Source of the DNA: Tenrec ecaudatus
Lineage: Eukaryota; Chordata; Mammalia; Afrosoricida; Tenrecidae
Assembly (NCBI RefSeq): GCF_050624435.1
Contig: NC_134539.1
Coordinates: forward strand, 119,085,525 to 119,149,524
Direction of reading: 5' to 3'
Length of the DNA: 64,000 bases
A program made the position numbers and the translations under genes. This document shows, piece by piece, positions 54,801 through 64,000 of this stretch (positions are counted from its first letter, which is position 1; every line of letters starts with the position of its first letter). A model generated the notes under the pieces. That model saw nothing but the letters and a program-made list of their open reading frames with translations. It made no database searches and was not told the DNA's origin.

Positions 54801-56169
54801 GAGGTTATTGGTTTGTCTTGAGACCTTATTCCTTGCTTCCTTCCTTATTCAAATCTGCAGGCAAAGCAATGGGCATGAGACTACTTTCTTGGTGCTTTGG
54901 TGAACATACTTTTGGACAAACAAATGAAATGAAATGGCTGTGAAGCACAGCGCAGGCCTGTTGCCTCAGCTTCTATTGGGGAGAGACTTGGAAGGAGCGG
55001 AGGGAGGAGCAGGCAAGGACTCGGCCTGGAAGGACTGGATGCCCAACTTCAGGAGGGTGACCTTGACCCTTGGGTGGTAGAGTTTTACATGGCTTTTTAG
55101 GGGTGTTTCTGCTTCTGTCCCAAAGTGATTATGTTTGGGGGTATTGGCTCCTCGTTCATTAACTTGATTGCAGGTGACCTCTGAGAGTTGTAAGCAAAAG
55201 TCACATCTTGATCCCACTATTGGTTTCTGGAAATGTACATGATGGGCGTGTTTCTAGGTGAAGGATTTGGTTCTGGTTCATAACAGCCCTATGCATAGCA
55301 GGATGAACTCCAACTGGTCCCGCCCCACGCTCACTATCATGCTGGGTCTGAGTCCCTTGTTGCGGCCACTGTGATGATCCACCCTAGAGAGGGTCTTCCT
55401 CACCTCTGCTGACCACCCACTCTACCAGGATAAGGTCTTTCTCCAGGGACTTGTCCCTCCTGATAGCGTGTTCAAAGGACACGAGACGACGTCTCACTAT
55501 GCTCCCTCGTACGGAGCAGTCTGGTGTCTTTCTACCAAGATGGCACGGTGCCCTCCATATGCTTCACCAGCACCAGAGCTCAACGGCAGCCGTTCTCCCT
55601 GGTCTCCTGACACTGTGCGCTGACTGCACGCTAGAAGGTGTCAGAACGTCACGGTGGAGCCAGGTCCACCTTCGTTCTCAGAGGGACATCCTCGGTTTGC
55701 TATGCACCTCTGTGAAGAGAGCTTTCACAGCAGATGTGCCACAGGCAATACATCATTTGATGTCTTTACGCTGCTTCCTGGAATATGGATTCAAATAAAA
55801 CGAAACCCTTAATAATGTCAATATTGGTTTTATCACAATGCTGCTTATTAATCCAGTTGTGAGGATTGAGGTGGCATCCACACTGAAGACTGTAGTCTTC
55901 GATCTTCATCAACAAGGGCTCCCAGGCCTCCTCACTTCCAGCACGCAAGGTTGTGTGATGTGCACATTGCGAGCTGTTCAGGAGTCTCTCTCCAATCTTG
56001 ATGCCACACCCTTCTCCATATCGCCCAGTTCCTGGATTATTTATTCAGCACACAGATGGAGAAACTATGGTGAAAGAGTACAACCCAGATACACAGATGT
56101 CCCGATGTGAAAGCACCCAGGATTTCTTCAAGCACCCTTGGGACCATAGCGAGGTAAACACAGGGCAGT

Positions 56170-56414
<245 letters not shown>

Positions 56415-56437
56415 GGGAGAAGAAGAGGGAGAGGTAT

Positions 56438-56438
<1 letters not shown>

Positions 56439-56473
<35 letters not shown>
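56439..56473 (+). repeat. (GT)n microsatellite (copy B)
   Basis: About 17 GT units; counterpart of 3243-3267. Confidence 0.95.
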
Positions 56474-56474
<1 letters not shown>

Positions 56475-56689
56475 TCCTGTTGTTCAGTTCCAAAGACTAA
56501 TGCCTTTGCATAGACAATACAACACAAATAATTATCTCCCAGGTATTCTCTGCTTTCAGCCAAGATCCATCCGATGCCCGGAATGATATCCCTCATTTCA
56601 CATCCTCTTCTGAATCTAGTTTGGATTTCCAGAACTCCTTGTTGATTTACTGCTACAATCAATTAAAAATTATTATCAGCAGATGTTTT

Positions 56690-57312
56690 AGTCCAGGTAG
56701 ACTAGAGAAACAAATTCGTAACACTCATGTGTATAAGAAAGTGCTTTACATAAAGAGTGATTAAGAAAAGACGAGCCAGTCGGGGGGAAGTAGAGCACCC
56801 AGAGAATGGGCACCTTTCCTCTAGTTCTTAATGCCCCCCCCCCCACCAGCATGCCCCAATTCTACCTCACTAATCTGGCTGGAACCGAGCGTGTACACAG
56901 GTACAGGTAAGAGCTCACAACACAGGGAATCCAGGACAGAGAAACCCCTCAAGACCAATAGAGTGGTGATACCAGGAGGCTAAGGGAAGGTGGGGAGAGA
57001 AAGCAGGAACAGATTACAATGCGCCACACATAACCGCCTCCCCGTGGGATGGACAACAGAATAGTGGGTGAAGGGAGACTGCGGTCGGTGTAAGACAAGA
57101 AAAAACAATTTAAAAATAAATTATCAAGGGTTTATGGGGAAGAGAGGGTGGGAAAAGGGGGCAAATGAGCTGATACCATGGGCTCAAGTAGAAAAAAAAG
57201 TGTTTTAAAAATGATGATGGCAACAAATGTACAAAAGTGCTGGACACAATGGATGGATGGATTGTGATAAGAGATGTAAGAGCTCCCAATAAAATGATTT
57301 AAATAATAAAAA
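56690..57312 (+). mobile_element. LTR end fragment plus L1 3'UTR tail (copy B)
   Basis: Duplicate of 3476-4112 with the same terminal module and A-rich end. Confidence 0.75.
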
Positions 57313-57324
57313 AACCAAAACACC

Positions 57325-57715
57325 CCAACCCAGTCCAGGTCAAGTCCATAAGCCCAAGATTAGCCCATATGTCCAATAGCAGTCTGTAAACTCTTCTTCA
57401 GACCCATGCAACACATGCAATGGTGCAGAGTGCAGGAAGATCACAGGCCAGTGGGTGGAAAGTCTTGTGGGTCCAGTGGTGTTGGAAGCCTGCCAGCACT
57501 GGCTTGGGTATCCATGTGGCTCCTCCAGCTCCAGGACTCTGTCTCTGTCAGTGTAGCTCCATGTGACTTGACCACAGGAATGTCAAACAGACAGTGAAGA
57601 GGAGAGTGCATCTGGCCTCCAGTGAGCTGTGTCTCCTTGGAGCCTCCAAATGGGGTCATCAAGCTGGGACCTGATTGACAGGCTAAACTCCTCCCCTCCA
57701 CAATTTGACAGGAAA
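57325..57715 (-). repeat. Inverted member of the LTR-like repeat (copy B)
   Basis: Duplicate of 4115-4505; the reverse complement matches 58095-58570. Confidence 0.6.
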
Positions 57716-57719
57716 TTAT

Positions 57720-58010
57720 GTAACTACCACAGCAGAATTTAACTTGCATGTGATACTGATGATATTGCTCAACAATTTCCACCTTCTGTTAAATACTTTC
57801 CTTTGGAATGGGCACAAACATGGATCTGTCCCAGTTGGTTGGTCTGGATGCTGTCTTCCAACACTCTTGGCACAGATGAATGAGTGCCTCAGGCGTTGCA
57901 TCAGTTTCTGGAAACATTTCAGTAGGTGTTCAGTCAGTCCCTGGAGCTTTGTTCTTAACTAACACCTTCAAAGTACCTCAGCCTTCTTCCTTCAATCCCT
58001 CGGGTTCCTG
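57720..58010 (-). mobile_element. RTE LINE, upstream segment (copy B)
   Basis: Duplicate of 4510-4800 with the same RTE landmarks. Confidence 0.7.
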
Positions 58011-58094
58011 ATCACATGCTACCTTGTCACATGCCTATTTCTTCCACCTAGTCTGTTCTTAAGGAGCTCAGAGCGTTATATGATCATTTGACAA

Positions 58095-58570
58095 TTTGAG
58101 GATTAAGAGTGTAGGGGTGGAGTCTAGCCTGTCAATCATATCATAGTCAATGAGGCATCTGTGTGGACATGGCCTTCTCCTGAGAATTCTGGGAAATCTG
58201 GTATTTCCTCGTTGGAGGTAGGAGAGACTCTTTCACTACTTGACACTGGGAGAAATAGCAGCTGACAAGACACATGGACCCACCTTGATGCAGCCCCGGG
58301 TGCCGAAGAAGCCATGCAGAGACCCCTGCCAGCGCTGACATGTTTCCAATGCCAGTGGAACCGAAGCCTTTCTATGCACTGGCCTGAGGTCTTCTAAACT
58401 TGGCGTCATTGCATGTGTTTCGTGAGTATGAAGAGGACTTTATAGCTTGGTATCGGACATATGGGCTAATATCAGACTTTTGGACTTGATCTGGACTGGG
58501 CTGGGATGTTTTCTCAATGTTCAATTGCTCTTGTACATAAATCTCTTTCTTATACACATATATGTGTGTG
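58095..58570 (+). repeat. Direct member of the LTR-like repeat (copy B)
   Basis: Duplicate of 4900-5400, followed by an expanded (TG)n stretch at about 58564-58584. Confidence 0.55.
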
Positions 58571-58621
58571 TGTGTGTGTGTGTGTCCATGGATTTGTCTC
58601 TCTGGTCTACCCAGACACACG

Positions 58622-58830
58622 CAGGAGACATCGTGCTGTACTGGTTATGCATTGAGCTGCTCACCAGAAGGCCAGCAGTTTGAAACCACCAGCTACTTCT
58701 CAGGTGAAATATGAGGATTTCTACTCCCGTGAAGACTTTCAGGCTCAGACTCCCACAGGGGCAGTTCTCCCCTGTCCTACGGGGTGGCTGTAAGTCAGAA
58801 AGGACTCGATGAGGGAGACTTTGTTCTCAG
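58622..58830 (+). repeat. AfroSINE, near full length (copy B)
   Basis: Duplicate of 5415-5620, keeping head, body and tail. Confidence 0.85.
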
Positions 58831-59010
58831 CCTGGAAGCTCTGCTGAACCTATTTACTGGGGGAAGCCGTGCTAGGATTTGAAATACCAGTGATAGAGCA
58901 ACCTGAGGGCCACTTCAGTGCGACAAACTGACATGTGGGTGATGGTGCCCAAGGGTAGCAAGGCCCCTTTCACTCGTAGGGTCCAGTGTTAAGGTCTCAA
59001 TAGAAAGAAT
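58830..59010 (-). mobile_element. RTE LINE 5' end (copy B)
   Basis: Duplicate of 5620-5800. Confidence 0.6.
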
Positions 59011-59104
59011 TGCAAGGAGCATCTCTGGCTGAGATGTAATTCGAGGAGGCTGAGGGAGAAAGGGGATAGCCTGAATCTTGGCTAGTTCCACACTGCTATG
59101 AACA

Positions 59105-59280
59105 AATATATTTTTTAATTTAAATAATATTTTTATTGAGGGCTCTTACAACTCACCCATCCACCCATCAATTGTATCAAGCATGTTTGTACATACATTG
59201 CTAACATTCTTTTCTAGACATTTACTTTCTATTCCGCCCTTGGTATCAGCTCCTTTTTTCCTTCCCTCCCTCCCAGCAAC
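59105..59280 (-). mobile_element. Old L1 3'UTR fragment (copy B)
   Basis: Duplicate of 5905-6066. Here the sequence continues uninterrupted into 'cagcaactaaattttgagc', which is the empty site for the copy A insertion at 6082-7324. Confidence 0.7.
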
Positions 59281-60039
59281 TAAATTTTGAGCTTTAGAAT
59301 CAGTATGCTTAGAATGCTCTTGGATAAGGACCTGATCATCTACATTGACATTCTCAAACATAAAGGGACTGTGTCCATTCGTGAGGCACATTTCAACCAG
59401 TGAACGTTCTTGTGTGGCGGCGATCTGTGACGTGACCACCATCTCCCATCTCAGGCCCACTGGTCGCCTTTGCCTTTGTAGACTTCCCCTTCCTCCTCTG
59501 CCTCCTACCTTGAAGACACCCCCTGGATTGGCTTCCTTTGATCACTAGCCAAAGCCTTCCCCTTTTCCCATTCATGGTTGGATCCTTTACATGGTTGGAT
59601 CCATACATGGTTGGATCCTTGAAGATGGAAAGTGCAGCCCCCTCCTCCCAGGAAACTTGGCTCTGATTGCCAACAATGCTACACAGAGCCAAGTCCCCAC
59701 ATCCTAGGAGTTCGAGTTTCCCAGTGGGCTCAATGAGGAGGGTATCTCATGATCCACAGCACTTGTGGGGCTGCAGTGACGGTGGCAGTGAGCAGACTCT
59801 TCTCTCCCTGACTCCACTTCCTTGACAGACTCAGCACATTCCCATCCTGACCCCGCCCACGCAGGGCCCTTTATGGGGCAGAAAGTGGAAATGCTCCTGT
59901 AGACCCCTGGCAACCAGAATATCAGATACCTTAGATGGCGATGGTAGTGGCCTCCAGTCGTGGGTGTTTTCAGATGGTGTGGAGTCCAATCGGACTCGCC
60001 GTGACCCTGTATCCCACAGAACGACACGCTGCCCACTGC

Positions 60040-61240
60040 CCCGCCCTCCTCACAGTGCTGGCATGTTGGGGTCTATTGTTGTGGCCCCTGTGTCCGTCCA
60101 TCTCACCGAGGGTCTTCTTTTTACTCCCCTTCCACTTTCCCAAGTGTGATGCCTGTCTCAGGGATGGGTCCTTCCTGACAATAAGTCCACAGTTTATGAA
60201 GAAAGTCGCCATTGTCCATTGAGACAGCTAACATTTATTGTGCCCACGTGGTCTATGAACCCATGCTGGATTTACTGAAGGGAGGAGAGTTAAATGACTC
60301 AGCGAGCCTCGCCTTTCTTGGTCTCTTGCTCTTTGAAGGGCAGACCAGGGTGCAGCTGCCTTAGCTTGTTCTCTGCCTCAATTTGCAAGGTACACTACCT
60401 GTGGGACACCTAACCCTTGGACTGTGTCACTGTAGTTGGAGGTTCCTTCAAGACCTGCTTGGCCACGCTACTGAAGTATACATCGCATGAGCTGTGGACT
60501 GTTGGACCCTGTCATCTTGCTGACTGTTAGTGACCTGCTTTGCTGTTTGCTGCCTGTGGCCGGATAGCCTGAATTGCTCTACAGAGGACTACCCGGGGGC
60601 TCTCAAGGCTTGAAGGACGCCCGTGTACTAGCTGTCTCATGGAAGTGTGTTGCACTGAGCCATTTGTGCTGACTTGTAGATTATATATACAAATATAAAA
60701 TCATTAGTGTACCGGTGCTTTTGCTCTAGTGAATCCTGTCTAACATAAGCAGATTGCCGGTTTTCTTCCGAGACAGACTTGTTTGTTCTTTTGGCAGTCC
60801 ATGGTACTTTCAATATTCTTCATCAGTATCATAGTTCAAATGCATCGATTCTTCTTCAATGTCCAACTTTCACATGCATATGAGGCCATTGAAAATGCCC
60901 TGCCTTGGGTCAGGTGCACTTTATCTAGTCTTCAAATGAATTCTCTTGCTTTCCCACACTTTAAAGAGCTTGTGCAGCAGATTGAACCAATGCAAGGCAT
61001 CCTTTGATCTCTCTGACGGCTGCTTCTGTGAGTCCTTGCTTAGGAAGATCACGGATTGCAACCTTCGATATGGGTTGCAACTGAATGTAAGGAGAACCCA
61101 AATCCTCAGAGCAGGACCCATAGGCAACATCGTGATGACTGGAGGAAAGATGGAAATGGTCAGGGGTCTCATCTTGTTTGGGTGCACAATCAATGCTCCT
61201 AGGAGTAGCCGTCGGGGCTACAGGAATCAGCACTCAGGGA
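60040..61240 (-). mobile_element. Second RTE LINE fragment, with an inverted 5' part (copy B)
   Basis: Duplicate of 8290-9490. It is better preserved around 60780-61010, where 'cacatgcatatgaggcc' and 'ccttgggtcaggtgcac' can be read. The same orientation switch occurs near 61045. Confidence 0.7.
60220..60747 (+). mobile_element. ERV-L solo LTR (copy B)
   Basis: Duplicate of 8595-9123, starting 'tgagacagctaacattt' and ending 'cctgtctaacata' followed by 'agcag'. The left flank has lost a few bases relative to copy A. Confidence 0.88.
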
Positions 61241-61788
61241 ATAATCTGCGTGCACCTGGACTACACGGTGCCCAGGTCCACAGTCTGTGCCAGTCTCTGT
61301 TTACAGAAGTGCCTGCAGAACACACCCTGGGGGAAGAGTCAGCCAGATGAATTTGAGGGAGAAGAATTCAGAAACTGCCCTGGGGGCCTGTCTATTGAAT
61401 CACTTCACTGTCCATGGACTCATCTGAACCAATGTGAACAGAAGTCTAAAAGGGGAAGAAGAAGAAAGAAAACTGGAACAGAAAATGGGTCTGTTTTATC
61501 TTCTCTTGTTTTCCTAAGCCTGATGTTAAGGAGGCAAGACTGTACTGCCTTGATGGCCGGATGCCCAGCTCTGGTGCAGGCTTATGATACACATTCAGAG
61601 GCCACGGAGCTCTCAGCGGGGTGACTTCTTCAGGGACCCTCCACTATCACTGGAGGACTGTAAATAAGTGGTTTTAAATCATGTGTCTTTGGGGAAAACT
61701 ACTCTAAGTGTGGACTATTTATCGTTTCTCAGGGATCCCAGCAGAGAAGCTGTCAAATGTACTTGGCCGGCTCGCCGTGTCACGTCTT

Positions 61789-61853
61789 CTTAATTAACAC
61801 ACAGAGCCTTTTATGAACACCCACATCATAAAAGGCTCTGTGTGTTAATTAAG
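61789..61853. repeat. Perfect 28-bp inverted repeat with 9-bp spacer (copy B only)
   Basis: The left arm (61789-61816) and right arm (61826-61853) are exact reverse complements around the spacer 'acacccaca'. Positions 61817-61853 equal the reverse complement of copy A 10048-10084 without a mismatch. Copy A has no second arm. Confidence 0.97.
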
Positions 61854-61910
61854 TGTTCTTATCACTTGATTTTACAGATGGGAAGCTCAAGAATGAAACA
61901 GAAGTGTTTT

Positions 61911-63835
61911 TTTTTGTTCTGTTTTTAAATCATTTTATTGTGGGCTACATCCATTGTGTCAAGCACATTTGTACATTTGTCGAGAGGCCAGCTGGGCCAG
62001 TCCCGACACTGAGTCTCCAGGTTGTCCCCCATAGGGCCCTGGGCCATGGTGGGATGGTGTGTCTCACAGTGGGATCGGCCATGTGGTCCACTCTGTGCAT
62101 TGGCTGTTCAGAGCGGGGATACTGTTCTCCAGGCTATGCTCCACCGTCTTCCTCCCCATTCCTTTGCTCCCGTGTGCTCTGATCAGACGTGTCCCTCACC
62201 CCTAGCTGCAGCTTCAGTGTTGTCCTCTAAAGTAAATTCTCCTGGGGGGAGGGGCAGTTGTCCATGTAGTTTGTATGGAGGCTGAGCCCTCAGGCCCCTC
62301 CACCGGCTCCCCATTCCATGTCTGCAAACTGCATTCTCATCCTGGAACACTGGCTTTAAGTCTGGCTCCTCTTTCCCTGTGGAGACACAAACAATACCAC
62401 AACCCGCCTTGGGTGGGTCAGTGCCCTCTTCCCCTGCCACACAATTTTTTTCCCTTTCCTCCGACCATCCCCCTCCTTTTTAGTTGGCTACCATATGTAC
62501 CTCTGGATTTGGTCTGTCCCTGCCATACCTCCTAGACCTCAGCCCTGGAGTGTTTGTATACAGTAACCTTTTCCCTGTGCCCCTTTTGCATTTTTCTTTT
62601 TTCTTCTTGTAAACTTACCTCATCAGACTCATGTTATACTTGTCCTTTTGTGTTTGGCTTACTTCACTTAGCATAATTTCCTACAGGTCTTCCCAGGCAG
62701 CGATGTGCTTCATGCGTTCATCACTGCTTTTTAGCGAAGCATAGTACTCCATTGTATGAATGTACAACAGTTTGTTAATCCATTCATCTGTTGATGGGAA
62801 TTTGGGTTGCTTCCAACTCATTGCCCTTGTGAACTGTGCTGCAATGAACACTGGAGCACAGATGTCTGGCCTTAGTTTGTTTCTTGCCTCTTGTGGGTAT
62901 ATGTCCAGTAGGGGCATTGCTGGGTTGTATGGTAGCTCAATTTCCATCTGTTTTAGAAATCGCCAAGTCGATTTTCATAGTGGCTGTACATACCTACAGG
63001 TCCACCAGCAGTGGGTGAGAGTTCCTATCTCACCACAGCCCCTCCAACACTTGTTGATTTCTGATTTTTTTAATTGGGCTACCGTTGAGGATGTTAGGTG
63101 GTATCTCATAGTTGTTTTAATTTGCATTTCTCTATGGTAATGATCAGGAACATTTTCTCATATGCTTATTGGCCATTTGGATTTCAGCCTCTGAAACTTC
63201 TGTTTAGGTCCTTTGCTCCCCTCCTCAGTGGGCAATTAGTTTTTCTCTTATTGTAAGCTTGTAAAGTACTGTAGATTTTAGTAATAAGGCCTTTGTCTGA
63301 TGTGTCATTGCTAAAGATGTTTTCCCAGTCAGTGGGCTCTCTTATTACTCTCTGGGTGAATTCTTTAAATGTACACAGGTGTCTTATCTTCAGAATATCC
63401 CACTTGTCTATTTGTGACTTCTCTGTATTTGTATCCTTCCCTATTTCTGGTAGCCTAGGTATCCCCTGTGCCAAGGTTCCCAGGTATATCCCAACTCCCT
63501 CATTATGGCCCTAATTTTGGGGGCTTTATCTCAAGGACTGTGATCCACCTTGAGTTTATTCTTGTGCATGGAGTGAGGAAAGGGTCTTGCTTCATTTTTC
63601 TGCAGGTAAATATCCATTTTTTCCAGCACCATTTATGGAAGATGGCATCTGCTTCCCATTTAATATTTTTGGGCCCTTATCAAAAATCAGTTGCCTGTGT
63701 GCTGATGTTTTTATTTCTGGGCATTCTGCTCTTTTCCATTGGGCTGAAGTCTGTCATTGTGCCAGTACCACACTCTTTTGGCTACCATGGCTATATAGTA
63801 TGTGCTAAAGTCAGGTAGAGCAAGCCCTCCCACTT
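61911..63835 (-). mobile_element. 5'-truncated L1 insertion, copy B only
   Basis: Minus strand. From the 3' end: the reversed terminal module (61911-61980), then directly the early 3'UTR (61981-62600), then the ORF2 C-terminal part (62681-62947 with PYNPAMPLLDIYPQEA and LLYIHTMEYYASLKSSDE; 63184-63474 with WENIFSNDTSDKGLITKIY), up to 63835. Target-site duplication: 'gaaacagaagtgtttt' (61895-61910) and 'gaaacaaaaggtttt' (63836-63850). The empty site is in copy A near 10118-10133. About 1.5 kb of the usual 3'UTR is missing internally. Confidence 0.92.
62681..63474 (-). pseudogene. L1 ORF2 C-terminal fragment
   Basis: Two open pieces carry the L1 ORF2 C-terminal signatures named for the element. 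The cysteine motif region lies near 63000 in another frame ('caccagcagtgggtgagag' on the plus strand). Truncated and frameshifted. Confidence 0.88.
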
Positions 63836-64000
63836 GAAACAAAAGGTTTTGTGGTCTTTTTGGTGTGTAAGTTTTCCTTTTGCTTATCTTCCCAGACTCC
63901 TTTTAATCTTCTTCCTGAAGTCACTTGGATCATATTGCAAATGGAAGACCAGGAAAGGTATCCCTCAGGTTGCACAAAAGTGTGGGTCTCCATCTCCTCC

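Overview
This is a window of vertebrate nuclear DNA, almost certainly from an afrotherian mammal. It has no bacterial-style gene packing. About three quarters is interspersed repeats, dominated by AfroSINE-type tRNA-derived SINEs, an RTE (BovB-like) LINE, and an L1 lineage with a long 3'UTR ending in a conserved 'gagcccctaataaaatg'-type tail. AfroSINEs are diagnostic of Afrotheria. I cannot settle the species by reading. Few long reading frames belong to host genes; most come from LINEs, one ERV-L provirus or low-complexity DNA.

Three host loci can be supported. Together they resemble the mammalian CC-chemokine/WFDC neighbourhood, where rodents carry Ccl3, Ccl4, Wfdc18, Wfdc17 and Wfdc21 side by side. 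(1) At 16.65 kb is a first exon encoding a WFDC21-like secretory leader with a good splice donor, but I find no WAP-domain exon after it. (2) At 34.7-36.1 kb is a three-exon CCL4-like (MIP-1beta) gene with TATA box, splice sites and poly(A) signal, but one base is missing in exon 2 just before the CC motif. (3) At 51.6-52.9 kb is an apparently intact WAP four-disulfide-core gene of the WFDC17/18 type with all eight WAP cysteines.

Positions 1-10,283 and 53,183-64,000 are two copies of the same sequence in the same orientation, starting about 0.3 kb beyond the 3' end of the WFDC gene. The window therefore begins inside one unit of a segmental duplication with a period near 53.2 kb. Both copies share old insertions (RTE, AfroSINEs, an L1 tail, an ERV-L solo LTR). 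Each also has private changes. Copy A has an L1 3'UTR insertion (6.08-7.32 kb) and a 4 x 25-bp repeat. Copy B has a 5'-truncated L1 (61.9-63.8 kb), a long (GA)n run and a 28-bp perfect palindrome that looks like a template-switch mutation.

Between the duplicated ends, from left to right, lie: a retrocopy-like 3'UTR (11.4 kb), a small TIR element (13.7 kb), an RPS3A processed pseudogene split by an L1 tail (14.3-15.1 kb), the WFDC21-like exon, and an L1 3'UTR into which a 6.6-kb ERV-L provirus inserted on the minus strand (20.7-27.3 kb). Then come an AfroSINE cluster, a plus-strand L1 with decayed ORF2 (29.8-34.3 kb), the CCL4-like locus and an internally deleted minus-strand L1 (37.0-39.1 kb). 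Next are a structurally complete ORF1-only 'half-L1' of 4.9 kb (40.0-44.9 kb), further L1/RTE fragments, and finally the WFDC17/18-type gene. No tRNA, rRNA, CRISPR or replication-origin features were seen.
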